This document shows positions 44,464 to 55,648 of a DNA stretch of 64,000 nucleotides, in pieces. This DNA is from Gordonia sihwensis NBRC 108236 (GTDB lineage Bacteria; Actinomycetota; Actinomycetes; Mycobacteriales; Mycobacteriaceae), in contig NZ_BANU01000013.1 of NCBI RefSeq assembly GCF_000333035.1, forward strand, positions 62,001-126,000, read 5' to 3'. The notes under the pieces were generated by a model. It was not told where the DNA came from and did not search any database. It saw nothing but the letters and a program-made list of their open reading frames with translations. Position numbers and translations under genes: made by a program. Position 1 is the stretch's first letter; the number at the start of each line of letters is the position of its first letter.

Positions 44464-44517
44464 AACGCCGGCGAGTCGACGCCGCCCGGGACGGGTGGGG
44501 GTCGACTCGCCGGCGTT
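44464..44517. terminator. Perfect 17-bp hairpin between the carboxylase gene and sigA
   Basis: AACGCCGGCGAGTCGAC (44464–44480) pairs exactly with 44501–44517 around a 20-nt GC-rich loop. It lies between convergent genes and can act in both directions. Confidence 0.85.
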
Positions 44518-44545
44518 CGTCGATCTGCCGGGCGGGGCCTGCTGC

Positions 44546-45943
<1,398 letters not shown>

Positions 45944-46053
45944 GTACAACCTTTCGACATAACTCACGGGCGGCACGGCTGCGCGCGTCCCGAACAGGAC
46001 GTGACGCCGTGGGCGAAGGGGCTTGAGGGCTCGGTGCGAGACCGACGTGTTCC

Positions 46054-46059
46054 ATTGTA
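46054..46059 (-). promoter_or_regulatory. -10 element of the sigA promoter
   Basis: TACAAT on the minus strand, giving a leader of about 100 nt before the GTG at 45943. No good -35 match lies 17 bp upstream. Confidence 0.55.
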
Positions 46060-46122
46060 ACGACATCGCCGTGACGAGCACATGCGCATGCCGGTCTCAC
46101 GCCCCCGACGAGCGGCCGACGA

Positions 46123-46929
46123 TCAGAACGAAAGACCCTCGTCGACGGCGATCGCAGCGCCGACGATTCCCGCGGTGTTGCGCAGCTCAGCAGCGACGAC
46201 GGGGGTCTGGTTGGTCAGCAGCGGAATCCACTGATCGGCTTTGCGGCTGATCCCGCCGCCCGCGATGAACAGGGTGGGGGAGAAGATCGCCTCGTAGTGC
46301 CGCAGCACTTTGGAGACCTTCTTGCTCCACTTCTCCAGTGACCACCCGTGGTCCTCGCGCACCTTCGCCGACGCGCGGTGCTCGGCCTCCTTGCCGTCGA
46401 TCTCGAGATGGCCGAGCTCGGTGTTCGGTACGAGCGTTCCGTTGTACAGGAGCGCCGAACCGATGCCGGTGCCGAAGGTCAGGAGGATCACCGTGCCCTC
46501 GGCGTCGCCGACACCGCTGCCGAACCGGTACTCGGCGATTCCGGCGGCGTCGGCGTCGTTGAGCACCGTGACGCGGCGCCCGCCCAACCGGTCGCTGAAC
46601 AAGGCATACAGGTCGGTGCCCTTCCACGACTCGTCGATGTTGGCGGCGCTGCGCATGATCTGCTGCCGGACCACGCCGGGGACGGTCAGCCCGACCGGGC
46701 CGGTCCAGCCGAAGTGCTCGACGATCTCGGCGACCGTGTCGGCGACCGCGGCCGGGGTGGCGGGCTGCGGGGTGGCGATGCGGTGGCGTTCTCCCACGAA
46801 CTGTCCGGTTCGCAGGTCGACGATCGCCCCCTTGACTCCCGAGCCGCCGATGTCGATGCCGAAGCCGAGGTCGGATGACGGACTCGGCGAACGGTCGGAG
46901 GCAAGCACGGTGAATCGCGCGTCGGTCAT
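46123..46929 (-). CDS. ppgK: Polyphosphate glucokinase (ROK family)
   Basis: 268 residues with the phosphate-binding [17 protein letters not shown], the catalytic ND in [21 protein letters not shown] and the sugar loop [11 protein letters not shown]. PpgK phosphorylates glucose from polyphosphate or ATP. No ROK-type zinc Cys cluster is expected in this subfamily. Its place next to sigA matches Rv2702. It is divergent from suhB. Confidence 0.96.
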   Translation of the reverse strand: MTDARFTVLASDRSPSPSSDLGFGIDIGGSGVKGAIVDLRTGQFVGERHRIATPQPATPAAVADTVAEIVEHFGWTGPVGLTVPGVVRQQIMRSAANIDESWKGTDLYALFSDRLGGRRVTVLNDADAAGIAEYRFGSGVGDAEGTVILLTFGTGIGSALLYNGTLVPNTELGHLEIDGKEAEHRASAKVREDHGWSLEKWSKKVSKVLRHYEAIFSPTLFIAGGGISRKADQWIPLLTNQTPVVAAELRNTAGIVGAAIAVDEGLSF

Positions 46930-47011
46930 CGGTACGGTCCGCCCTTCTTGGCAGGTCGAGGCTCGATCGGTGGACGATGGCGGCGGGAGACGGCCTGCGC
47001 CGTGCTCCCGT

Positions 47012-47046
47012 CGGACACTCTAGACTCGCAACTCTAGACTCTAGGT
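47012..47046 (+). promoter_or_regulatory. Promoter of the suhB-like gene, giving a leaderless mRNA
   Basis: CGGACA (47012–47017) and TAGACT (47035–47040) are 17 bp apart; RNA would start at the GTG (47047). The 11-bp ACTCTAGACTC occurs twice (47017–47027 and 47031–47041), duplicating the -10-like hexamer. Confidence 0.55.
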
Positions 47047-47949
47047 GTGACGTCTCCCGGCTTCTCCACCCCGTCCGATCCCATCGATACGCCCACGGCC
47101 GCGCCTGCCGAACTCGCCGAGATCGCCCGGCGGGTGGCCGAACGGGCCGCCGAGCACGTCCGGACGCGGCGGGTGGAACTGTTCGCGCCGACGGGCACGA
47201 GGGTCGCCGACGGCTCGGTCGAGTCGAAGTCGACCCCGACGGATCCGGTCACGGTCGCCGACCGGGAGTCCGAGGCACTGATCCGGAACCTGCTGCGCGC
47301 CGAGCGGCCCGACGACGAGGTCCTCGGCGAAGAGGACGGCGGGTCCGTCGACGTCCCCACCGGGGTCCGCTGGGTGGTCGACCCGATCGACGGCACGGTG
47401 AACTTCCTGTACGGGATACCGGCGTTCGCCGTGTCGGTGGCGGCACAGATCGACGGACGCTCGGTGGCCGGCGCGGTGGTCGACGTCGCCCGCGGGGTGA
47501 CGTATTGGGCGAGCGCCGGCGGGGGAGCGTGGGCGACGGGACTCGGGCCGGACGCGATCCGACTGTCGTGCAATCCGATCACCGACGTCGGGCTGGCTCT
47601 CGTGGCCACCGGATTCGGGTACTCGCGCGAGCGTCGCGTGCGCCAGGGCGCGCTGATCGCGCAGCTGCTGCCCGAAGTGCGCGACATCCGGCGAGTCGGC
47701 GCCGCGGCGCTGGACCTGTGCATGGTGGCATCGGGTGCCGCCGATGCCCACATCGAGCACGGACTGAGCCCGTGGGACTGGGCGGCGGGCGGACTGATCG
47801 CAGCGGAGGCCGGGGCGACGGTCCTCCTGCCGCCCGCGGACTCGCGATCGAGCGACGGCCACGTGACGGTCGCCGCAGCCGGCGGCATCGCCGACGAGTT
47901 CGTCGACGTCCTCGAGCGGATCGGAGCGCTGCGCGCGTTGCCCGACTGA
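47047..47949 (+). CDS. suhB: Inositol-1-monophosphatase family protein (SuhB-like)
   Basis: 300 residues with the IMPase metal sites GEEDGG, WVVDPIDGTVNF and LSPWDWAAGGLIAAEAG. It dephosphorylates inositol monophosphate or a related sugar phosphate with Mg2+. Position next to ppgK-sigA matches M. tuberculosis suhB (Rv2701). No ribosome-binding site precedes the GTG, and a promoter is placed to start transcription at the codon. In mycobacteria the next gene is cei; here 8.3 kb of catabolic genes intervene. Confidence 0.92.
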   Translation: MTSPGFSTPSDPIDTPTAAPAELAEIARRVAERAAEHVRTRRVELFAPTGTRVADGSVESKSTPTDPVTVADRESEALIRNLLRAERPDDEVLGEEDGGSVDVPTGVRWVVDPIDGTVNFLYGIPAFAVSVAAQIDGRSVAGAVVDVARGVTYWASAGGGAWATGLGPDAIRLSCNPITDVGLALVATGFGYSRERRVRQGALIAQLLPEVRDIRRVGAAALDLCMVASGAADAHIEHGLSPWDWAAGGLIAAEAGATVLLPPADSRSSDGHVTVAAAGGIADEFVDVLERIGALRALPD

Positions 47950-47973
47950 GCCCGCGTACCGCCGGCCGGCCCG

Positions 47974-48891
47974 TCATTCGTCGGTTGCGGCTCCGGGCGC
48001 CAGCACCACGTCGAACCGCACTCGTGACCACGGTCCGTCGATCACTCGGCCGTCCGGAGTCGGTGTGCCCGCCGGCTGCTCGATGAAATCCTTGACCAGC
48101 GAATCCTTGACTCCGAACACGCTGTCGCGGTCCAGCAGCTCGTCGCCGCGGACGAAGATGTGCGTCACCAGGCGCCGGCAGCCCGGCGCGGTGACCATGA
48201 AGTGCAGGTGCGAGGCGCGGTAGGGCGATCGGCCCACGGCCTGCAGCATCTTGCCTACCCGGCCGTCGTAGGGGATCGGATACGGCGTCGGCTTGATCCC
48301 CCAGAACCGGTACCCGCCGTCGTCGTCGGTGAACAGGTGGGCGCGCGCCGCGACGCGCCCGTCGTCGTGCTGAACGTCGTAGAGACCCTCATCGTCGGCC
48401 TCCCACACCTCGATCCTGGCGTTGCGGACCGGATCGCCGTCGACGTCGCGGACGGTGCCCTCCACCCAGCACGGCTGTCCCGCAGCGCCGAACGCCACGT
48501 CGCCGCCGAGTTCGATGCGGGGGGCTCCGTCGACGAAGAACGGGCCGAAGACGGTCGCCTCGGTCGCATCTCCGTAGGCCTCGTTGTTGATGGCGATGGT
48601 CTGCATCGACGCGCCCAGCGTGTCCGAGAGCAGCACGAACTCCTGTCGCTTGTCATCGGTGATGTGACCGGCGTCGGTGAGGAAGTCGATGGCGACCTGC
48701 CACTCGTCCTCGGTCAGCCGCACATCGCGGAGAAGGGCGTGCAGATGTTCGACGAGCGAGACCATCACCCGTCGCAGACGCGGATCGGCGCAGTCGTCGA
48801 AGGAGTGGACGACGCGCTGTACGACGTCCTCTTCGACCGCCCGTTGGCGTTCGGAGATCGGGTGGTTCGAGTGGTCGGGGATGGTGGTCAT
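47974..48891 (-). CDS. Hydroxyquinol 1,2-dioxygenase (intradiol)
   Basis: 305 residues. An N-terminal helical dimerisation domain (about 1–105) precedes the beta-sandwich. The iron ligands can be seen in [10 protein letters not shown] (Tyr), [12 protein letters not shown] (Tyr and His pair), while [11 protein letters not shown] marks the intradiol core. It cleaves benzene-1,2,4-triol to maleylacetate. The start overlaps the stop of the maleylacetate reductase gene (ATGA). The intradiol plus reductase pair defines the lower hydroxyquinol pathway. Confidence 0.9.
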   Translation of the reverse strand: MTTIPDHSNHPISERQRAVEEDVVQRVVHSFDDCADPRLRRVMVSLVEHLHALLRDVRLTEDEWQVAIDFLTDAGHITDDKRQEFVLLSDTLGASMQTIAINNEAYGDATEATVFGPFFVDGAPRIELGGDVAFGAAGQPCWVEGTVRDVDGDPVRNARIEVWEADDEGLYDVQHDDGRVAARAHLFTDDDGGYRFWGIKPTPYPIPYDGRVGKMLQAVGRSPYRASHLHFMVTAPGCRRLVTHIFVRGDELLDRDSVFGVKDSLVKDFIEQPAGTPTPDGRVIDGPWSRVRFDVVLAPGAATDE

Positions 48892-49949
48892 CGGGGTTCG
48901 TCTCCTTCCCACGCCGCGCGGAGCAACGCGGTGAGGTCGTCGGTGCTGACGGGTTTCGGGTTGTTCGTCGGGATGGCTGCCAGAATGGGCGGGACCGCTG
49001 CGGCGATACCTTCTCCGGGCATGCCGTAGTCCTTGAGCGCGCGGGGCGCCGACACGGCGCGGCGCAGGGCGGCCAGACCGGCGACCGCGGTCTGGCTGCC
49101 GAACGCGCGAGAGATGCGTGCGGCGGCCTCCGGTGCGCCGGGCGCGTTGAAGGCCAGCACGTGAGGCAGGACCACCGCGTGCGTCTGCGCGTGGGGCAGG
49201 TCGTACATCCCGCCCAGGACATGACAGATCTTGTGATGCATGCCCGAACCCGCCGAGGCGAACGACACCGCCGCGAGGTACGCACCGTAGAGCGTCTGCT
49301 CGATGGCGTCGAGGCCTCCGGCGCCGTCGACCAGCCCGATCATCCCGGCTCGCAGTCCGCGGATCCCCTCCTCGGCCAGCGCTCGGTCGATCGGATCCGC
49401 GCGCGGGCCCCACATCGAGTCGACGCAGTGGGCGAGCGCGTTGAGCCCGCTGGCGACGGAGAGATCGGCGGGCAGGGACTGCAGGAGGGTCGCGTCGTAC
49501 ACGATCGACGTGGGCAGGACGCGCCGGTCGGTTCCAGTGGTCTTGACTCCGTTATCGGTCATCCCCCAGACGTTCGTGGCTTCGCTGCCCGCGTAGGTCG
49601 TCGGCACGGCGACGATCGGCACACCGCTGCGCAGGGCCACGGCTTTGGCCAGGCCGGTGGCCGAGCCGCCGCCCACGCTGACGAGGACGTCGACGTCACC
49701 GGTGCGGGCAGCGGCCCGGGCGCGCTCGGCGACCTCGATCGGCACGTGCATGGCGACGTCGTCGTGCCGCACCGCGAGCGGGAGCTGCGCGGCGACGGCC
49801 TCCACCTGTTCGGCGCTCGGACCGGAGTGGATCAGCATGGCCCGAGTGCCGCCGACCGCCGCGACCTCCGCGGCCACGGCTCCCGGCGCGTCGCCCCGCG
49901 CGAACACCACGCGCTGCGGCAGCGTCTCGTGAATGAAGTCGAAGCTCAT
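48888..49949 (-). CDS. Maleylacetate reductase
   Basis: 353 residues of the iron-containing alcohol dehydrogenase fold: [30 protein letters not shown], and metal-ligand region [10 protein letters not shown] with [19 protein letters not shown]. It reduces maleylacetate to 3-oxoadipate with NAD(P)H, feeding the beta-ketoadipate route. ATG 49949 lies 2 bp after the hydroxylase stop. Confidence 0.9.
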   Translation of the reverse strand: MSFDFIHETLPQRVVFARGDAPGAVAAEVAAVGGTRAMLIHSGPSAEQVEAVAAQLPLAVRHDDVAMHVPIEVAERARAAARTGDVDVLVSVGGGSATGLAKAVALRSGVPIVAVPTTYAGSEATNVWGMTDNGVKTTGTDRRVLPTSIVYDATLLQSLPADLSVASGLNALAHCVDSMWGPRADPIDRALAEEGIRGLRAGMIGLVDGAGGLDAIEQTLYGAYLAAVSFASAGSGMHHKICHVLGGMYDLPHAQTHAVVLPHVLAFNAPGAPEAAARISRAFGSQTAVAGLAALRRAVSAPRALKDYGMPGEGIAAAVPPILAAIPTNNPKPVSTDDLTALLRAAWEGDEPR

Positions 49950-49951
49950 CG

Positions 49952-51740
49952 TCAGCGCCCCAAGACCGTTCGCATCGCCGTCGACAGTTCGCGGGTCGGG
50001 TCGTCGGGCAGCTGGTTCGAGCGCCAGGCGATGTGCTTGTCGGGCCGCACGAGGAGCGCCCCGGACTCCGAGACCTCGCGGAGCTTCGCCCAGTCGTAGT
50101 ACAGATCGGTCACGTCGCGGCCGGGACCGATCACGACTGCTTCCAGAGGTACTCCGAGCTCGCGGGCGACGGCGTCGGCCGCCTGCGTCCACGGACTGCC
50201 CGCGACGCCGGTGACGAGGGTCCAGCGATCGTACGGCGCCAGGTCGAGCATCGCTTTGCGCGAGACGTTGTCGCCGACCCAGGCGTGGGGCAGATGTGCA
50301 CCCGGCGACGTGGACGGGACGTAGTACAGATCGCGATCCTCACGCCCGGCCGGCGGCTGCGGCTCGGTGCCGTCGGAGACGATCGCAGCCGAACGGTAGA
50401 ACTGGCCGAGTTCCACCCCGTGCGCGTTGAACTCGTAGTTCTTGGTGTTCATGGCTTTGACGAGGGCAGCCCGTTTCGCCTCACCGGCCGGCGAGTCGGC
50501 TTTCCGCTCGGCGATCGCGGCGGCCATCTCGTCGCCCTCCAGACCGACGACGCCGAGTGCGGTGAACATGTCGGAGAACTCTCGCGCCGACTTGTTCGCC
50601 CGGGTGACGATCTGTTCGGCGACGGGGGCGCGTTCGGCGGTGTAGGAATCGAGCAGCGACGGTGCCGCCTGCCCGCGCAGAACCGCGGCGATCTTCCAGG
50701 CCAGATTGTACGAGTCCTGCACCGAGGTGTTGGACCCCAGACCGTTCGACGGCGGGTGCCGATGAATGGCGTCGCCGACGCAGAACACCCGGCCCTTCTG
50801 CAGGTCGGTGGCGTACATCTCGTTCACGCCCCACAGGCTGTAGCCGGTGATCTCCGGCTCGAGATCCGGCACCCCCAGCAGGTCGCGAATGATGCCGGTG
50901 GCCATCTCGTCGTCCAGATCCGGCGGCGGCTGGTTGATGTCGTAGCCCCATACGATGAGCCACTCGTCCCACGGGCGCACCATGCGCACCAGTCCGGTTC
51001 CGATGCCGCCGACATTCGATCCGGGCTGGATCACCCAGTAGAGAACACTCGGTCGATGGTCAACCAGGGAGGCGATGTCGGCTTTGAGATGTTCATCGAT
51101 CCGGCGATGTCCATCGCGCCTTCGAACGTCAGACCGATGTCCTCGGCCACGCGTGAGCGGGCGCCGTCGGCCCCGATCAGGTACTTCGCGCGGATCCGGT
51201 ACTCCTGGCCGGTGAGACGGTCCCGCACGTCGACGGTGACGCCGTTCTCGTCCTGCGAGTGGCCGAGATACTCGGTGGAGAAGCGGGTCTGCGTTCCGCG
51301 GACGGTCGCGTTGCGGACCAGGATGGGCTCGAGGTAGGTCTGCGGGATGTCCACCGTGAGGCACGGCGAGGCGAGCCGGTAGTCGCCTCGCGGTCGGGGC
51401 GGGTGCCCCAGGTTCGGATCCGGCCGATCTCCTCGCCTGCGATCGACGTGCAGAAGACGGTGTCGCCGATCAACTCGTGGGGAGTGGCCTCGGCGAGGAC
51501 CTGATCCTCGATGCCCATGTCCCGGAAGACCTCCATCGAGCGTTGGTTGGTGATGTGCGCTCGGGGCGTGTTCGCGGTCCAGCGGTACTTGGTGATCACG
51601 ATGTTCGGGATGCCCAGCGTCGACAGGAACAGCGCTGCCGACGCGCCTCCGGGTCCGGAACCGACGATCAGGACATCGGTCTCGACGATGTCCCCCTCGG
51701 GCACCTCGGTTGCGGCGATGCCGTCGTTGAAAACAGCCAT
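49952..51740 (-). pseudogene. Aromatic-ring FAD monooxygenase (phenol/resorcinol-hydroxylase-like), two frameshifts
   Basis: Three reading frames together encode one PheA/TfdB-like hydroxylase. Frame A (51740 to about 51386) has the FAD motif VGSGPGGASAALFL and RAHITNQRSMEVFRDMG. Frame B (about 51386 to 51087) carries GADGARSRVAEDIGL. Frame C (about 51087 to 49952) has HRPSVLYWVIQPGS, VGDAIHRHPPSNGLGSN and a thioredoxin-like C-terminus. The span is 1789 bp; adding one base at each break restores 597 codons. ATG 51740 follows AGGAAGG. It would have made hydroxyquinol for the next two enzymes. Real mutation or assembly error cannot be told apart here. Confidence 0.9.
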
Positions 51741-51805
51741 GATCTGGCCTTCCTGTGAGATTTGATGCCTGTGCGATGTGCTGCGGTCGTGCGCCGGCGG
51801 GCGGT

Positions 51806-52876
51806 TCAGCGGGGCTCGCCGAGACCGAAATGCATGAGGTCTTCTCCCACCACCAGGTGGCCGGAGAACCCCTGCTGCGCCTGCTGCCACTTCTCGACCG
51901 GCGTATTGCCCGGCACCAGGTGTGTGAGGACCAGGGTGTCGACGCCCGCGGCCTCGGCTTGAGCGCCGACCTCCTCGATCGCGGTGTGCGCAGCGAGCAT
52001 GTGCTGCATGAGGTTGGGGTCGGGTCTGGCGGAGTTCGGCCCGAGCAGGGAGTCCACCCAGTCCATGTCGATGCACTCGTGGAGGAGGATGTCCGCGCCG
52101 TCCGCGATCGTCACCAGATTGCTGCACACGCCGGTGTCGCCCGAGACGACGATCGAGCCGTCCGGGGTGTCGAAGCGGAAGGCGAAGGCCGGGAAGATCG
52201 GCCGGTGGTCGACGAGGATGGCGGTCACCCGGACGTTCTCGTCCGCATAGACCTCGAACGGTTCCATCGCCGGACTCGGGTCGCCGTTGGGGTCGTCGCC
52301 GGTCGTTCCCGGGAGCACGATGTCGTGGAACTCGAAGATCTCGCGCAGATCCTGCTTGGCGTTGTCGCGCATCCGGTCGTTGATGTCGAGGGCGTACGCC
52401 TGGAGCAGCCTGGCCGTCGACTCCTCGAGACCGGGTGTCGGCGACTCCGGATTGAAGACCTCGGGGATCGGATCCCGATTGGTCTCGTCGAAGATCGGCG
52501 GCAGGACGCGACGATCGCCGGGGCCGTAGACCTGCACCGGCTGCCGGAGACCGTCGGAACCGTTGTGCCAGGCGAGGAGCAACAGGTTCGGATAGTCGAC
52601 CATGTGGTCGGAGTGGTGATGGGTGATGAACACGCCGCGGAGGTCGTCGAGACCCTTCTGGAATCCGGCCGGGCCGAGACCGGCCTTGCGGTACCGGGGA
52701 CCCCACCCCTCACCGCAGTCGATCAGGTACACCGAGTCGTTCACCGTGATCGCGGTCGAAATGCCGGCGCGGTCCGATCCGTCCCACCACGGCGGTCCGC
52801 CGGAGGTGCCGAGCAGGGTGACCCGGGTGCGATAGGCGGTGGCCTGGGCGTTGTCGAGAGGCTGATGAGTTGTCAT
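51806..52876 (-). CDS. Metallo-beta-lactamase-fold hydrolase
   Basis: 356 residues with VTLLGTSGGPPWW, the zinc motif FITHHHSDHMVDYP, SGDTGVCSNLV and LTHLVPGN. It resembles RNase Z/arylsulfatase-like MBL proteins. A role as lactonase or ester hydrolase on an imported aromatic precursor is possible, but nothing in the sequence settles it. It lies between the ABC transporter and the hydroxylase on the same strand. Confidence 0.82.
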   Translation of the reverse strand: MTTHQPLDNAQATAYRTRVTLLGTSGGPPWWDGSDRAGISTAITVNDSVYLIDCGEGWGPRYRKAGLGPAGFQKGLDDLRGVFITHHHSDHMVDYPNLLLLAWHNGSDGLRQPVQVYGPGDRRVLPPIFDETNRDPIPEVFNPESPTPGLEESTARLLQAYALDINDRMRDNAKQDLREIFEFHDIVLPGTTGDDPNGDPSPAMEPFEVYADENVRVTAILVDHRPIFPAFAFRFDTPDGSIVVSGDTGVCSNLVTIADGADILLHECIDMDWVDSLLGPNSARPDPNLMQHMLAAHTAIEEVGAQAEAAGVDTLVLTHLVPGNTPVEKWQQAQQGFSGHLVVGEDLMHFGLGEPR

Positions 52877-52922
52877 GGCGGCGTTCTCCTAGAGGGCTTT
52901 CTCCTGCTGGCGTTTCGGGTGG

Positions 52923-53732
52923 TCAGGCGATGCTCGCGTGCGACTGCGCGGCCTGGATGAGCTCGAAGACCTCGGTGCGGTACTTCGCGTACGCGGGCAG
53001 CGTCTTGGTCTCGAGTTGGTCCCGTGGCTGCGGTAGATCGACGTCGATGTTCCGCGTCACTCGGGTCGGAGCACCGGAGAGGACGATGACTCGATCACCG
53101 AGGTACACGGCCTCGTCGATGTCGTGGGTGACGAAGACGATGGTGGTGTCGAAGTCCTTCCGCACACGCAGCACCAGGTCCTCGAGTTCGATGCGGGTCT
53201 GCGCGTCGACGGCGGCGAACGGCTCGTCCATCAGCAGCACATCCGGCTGATACGCGAGACCCCGGGCGATCGCCGCGCGCTGCTGCATGCCGCCCGACAT
53301 CTGCCAGGGGTACAGGTCGTGCTTGCCCGCCAGGCCCACCGCTGTGAGAACCGAATCGATCCGGACCGCGCGCTCGGCCTTGCGGACCGTGCGGCGCAGC
53401 GGAAGTTCGATGTTGTCGGCGACGCTCAGCCACGGGAACAGGGAGCGACTGTAGTCCTGGAAGACGACGGCCAGCTTCGCGGGCGGTCCGGTCACCGTGT
53501 CACCCTCGAACAGGCAGGCGCCGTCGGTGGGTGCGAGCAGGCCGGCCATGCACCGCAGCAGGGTGGTCTTGCCCGAGCCCGAGGGGCCGACCACGCAGAC
53601 GAACTCGCCGCGGCGCACGGTGAAGTCGATTCCGGCCAGGATCTGGACATCGCCGTAGGATTTGCGCAGGTCGCGCAGTTCCATGAGCGTCGTCGGTGCG
53701 GTGACATCGGTTTCGGTGGCGTCGACAGACAT
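52923..53732 (-). CDS. ABC transporter ATPase, NitT/TauT type
   Basis: 269 residues with Walker [15 protein letters not shown]-loop [12 protein letters not shown], signature [15 protein letters not shown], Walker B VLLMDEPF and H-loop [10 protein letters not shown]. It is SsuB/TauB-like. ATG 53732 has AAAGGA upstream; an in-frame ATG lies two codons earlier. It ends a permease-permease-ATPase set whose solute-binding gene is truncated. Confidence 0.93.
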   Translation of the reverse strand: MSVDATETDVTAPTTLMELRDLRKSYGDVQILAGIDFTVRRGEFVCVVGPSGSGKTTLLRCMAGLLAPTDGACLFEGDTVTGPPAKLAVVFQDYSRSLFPWLSVADNIELPLRRTVRKAERAVRIDSVLTAVGLAGKHDLYPWQMSGGMQQRAAIARGLAYQPDVLLMDEPFAAVDAQTRIELEDLVLRVRKDFDTTIVFVTHDIDEAVYLGDRVIVLSGAPTRVTRNIDVDLPQPRDQLETKTLPAYAKYRTEVFELIQAAQSHASIA

Positions 53733-53734
53733 GA

Positions 53735-54517
53735 TCATCCTTTTGCGTTCAGGGCCCGCATGCCGTACTGCCAGCGCAGCACGTACTTCTCGATGCGGAC
53801 GAAGACGAGATTGGCGAGGTATCCGAGCAGGCCGAGCAGAACGGTGCCCGCCCAGGTCTCCGGGACCGCGAAGGTCTGCTGGGAGTTCAGGAGGTAGAAG
53901 CCGATGCCGTTGGTCGACGCCACCATCTCGGAGACGACGATCAGGATGATCGAGATCTGCAGAGTGGTGCGCAGGCCGGCGAAGATGGCGGGGCCGGCAT
54001 GCGGGAGCAGAACGTACCGGATGTATTGCGGGAGCGTCAGTCGGTACGACCGCGACATGTCCTTGACGAGCGGGTCGAGGGATCGAACTCCGTCGATGGT
54101 GTTGAGCAGGGTCGGCCAGACCGCACCCACGACGATGATCGAGATGTTCATCGCCGGACCGATGCCGAAGACCAGCAGGCCGATCGGCAGCAGAACGGGA
54201 GGCGGCAGCGAGCGCAGGAACTGGATGATCGGCTCGCACGCGGCACGCAGGACCGGCGACAGCCCGATCAGCAGTCCGAAGACTATCCCCAGTGCGCCGG
54301 CGATGAGGAATCCGATGAGGAACTTCTCCACGCTGGGGACCACGTCGGTCCGCATGCCGTGGACGATCAGGTCGTCCCACATCGTGGTGAGGATGGTCTT
54401 CAGGGAGGGAAAGTACAGCGATTCACTCGTCGCCGAGGCGAACCACCAGGTCAGAACCAATGCGGCGGGCAGCCAGGCGCGAAGGAGGATCGCCCGCCAG
54501 AGACGACCGGTCTTCAT
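53735..54517 (-). CDS. ABC transporter permease (SsuC/TauC-like) 1
   Basis: 260 residues with about six membrane helices and the EAA loop region (DMSRSYRLTLPQYIRYVLLPHAGPAIFAGL). ATG 54517 overlaps the TGA of the other permease gene as TGATG. It pairs with permease 2 and the ATPase for uptake of a small organic acid, sulfonate or aromatic. Confidence 0.9.
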   Translation of the reverse strand: MKTGRLWRAILLRAWLPAALVLTWWFASATSESLYFPSLKTILTTMWDDLIVHGMRTDVVPSVEKFLIGFLIAGALGIVFGLLIGLSPVLRAACEPIIQFLRSLPPPVLLPIGLLVFGIGPAMNISIIVVGAVWPTLLNTIDGVRSLDPLVKDMSRSYRLTLPQYIRYVLLPHAGPAIFAGLRTTLQISIILIVVSEMVASTNGIGFYLLNSQQTFAVPETWAGTVLLGLLGYLANLVFVRIEKYVLRWQYGMRALNAKG

Positions 54518-55383
54518 CACTTCGCCTCCTCTCGGTGACTCGGGTGCCAGAACAGCAGCGGCTTCTCGGCTGCCTTGAACACGGTGTTGACCAGGAGCCC
54601 GAGCAGGCCCGCGGCGAAGATCAGGGCGTACATCTCCTTGATCGCGCCTGCCGACTGAGCGACCACGATGTCCTGGCCCAGACCTGCGGCGCCGCCGATC
54701 ATCTCGGTGACGATGGAGATGATGAGTGCGATGGCGGCCGCGATCCGCAAGCCGGTCATCGCGAACGGCGTCATCGACGGAATGACGATTCGGCTCGTGG
54801 TGAGCCACCAACCGAGGTGGTAGCTGCGCGCCATGTCGAGACTGGTGGCGTTCACCTCACGGACGCCGTAGACCAGCTGGGTCAGCAGCGGCCAGATCGC
54901 GCCGAACACGATCAGGACCATCTTCATTCCCGGCGTCGGGCCCCACAGCAGCAGACCGAGCGGGATCAGGGCCACCGGCGGGATGGGTTTGAGGAACTCC
55001 ACGACGAGCCAGGTCGATTCCTCGGCGAATCGCGACAGGCCGAGGAGGATGGACAGCGGCGCGGCGATGACGATGATGACCACGAGACCGAGGATCACGA
55101 TCGACACCGTCGACCAGACGGACGCCCAGAAGGCTCCCGATCCGAGCAGGTCGAGCAAGGCGCCGAGCATCTGGCCTGCGGAGGGCAGTGCGGTGGCCGG
55201 CAGGACGCCGAGTGACCAGAGCACCTGCCACACGGCGAAGACGAGGGCGACGGCGCCGGCACCGTAGAGGAATCGTCCGAGACGGGACTCGGCAGATGCG
55301 TTGATCGTCCGCACCCATCGCCGGATCGGCCGGTGCATGGTCGTGGCCGAGGTGGAGTCGGTCACGGTGACGAGCTGACTCAC
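54517..55383 (-). CDS. ABC transporter permease (SsuC/TauC-like) 2
   Basis: 288 residues with about six membrane helices and the EAA-type loop (DMARSYHLGWWLTTSRIVIPSMTPFAMTGL). The GTG start 55383 overlaps the stop of the solute-binding remnant (GTGA), the normal coupling in such operons. Since the upstream gene has lost its 5' end, translation and transcription of this gene are probably impaired. Confidence 0.88.
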   Translation of the reverse strand: MSQLVTVTDSTSATTMHRPIRRWVRTINASAESRLGRFLYGAGAVALVFAVWQVLWSLGVLPATALPSAGQMLGALLDLLGSGAFWASVWSTVSIVILGLVVIIVIAAPLSILLGLSRFAEESTWLVVEFLKPIPPVALIPLGLLLWGPTPGMKMVLIVFGAIWPLLTQLVYGVREVNATSLDMARSYHLGWWLTTSRIVIPSMTPFAMTGLRIAAAIALIISIVTEMIGGAAGLGQDIVVAQSAGAIKEMYALIFAAGLLGLLVNTVFKAAEKPLLFWHPSHREEAK

Positions 55384-55648
55384 GGCCAGATCATCTCCTT
55401 CGTATCGACGGGCTTCGAGGTGAAGCCGAGGTGGTTCATGAGGTCCGCGGTGCCCTGGAGAGCGTCGGCGCTGATCTGGTCCGTGTAGACCGGGAGACGC
55501 ATCTTGGCGAAGACCTGTGGCGGCAGCTTTCCGTACTTCTCCAGCACGGCGCCCACCGCTGCGGGATCCTTCGCTGCGACGAGATCGGCGCGGTTGACCG
55601 CCCGGACGAACGCTTTCACCAGCTCCGGGTTGGTTTCGGCGAACGGGC
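55380..55648 (-). pseudogene. ABC solute-binding protein, C-terminal remnant
   Basis: About 88 codons remain (FAETNPELVKAFVRAVNR ... TKEMIWP), matching the last third of an SsuA/TauA (NMT1) solute-binding protein. Homology stops near 55648, where plus-strand LysR homology begins. About two-thirds of the gene, with signal peptide and ligand pocket, is missing. The frame continues past the junction only as the antisense of the LysR remnant. Confidence 0.85.

Noticed and set aside
45944-46081. Upstream ATG for sigA at 46081
   Set aside because: The TACAAT -10 element lies inside this stretch, and the GTG at 45943 has a Shine-Dalgarno and the usual SigA N-terminus.
51060-51400. Programmed ribosomal frameshifting in the hydroxylase
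   Set aside because: No slippery heptamer or downstream pseudoknot is evident at either break, and both are fixed by one-base additions; mutation or sequencing error is simpler.
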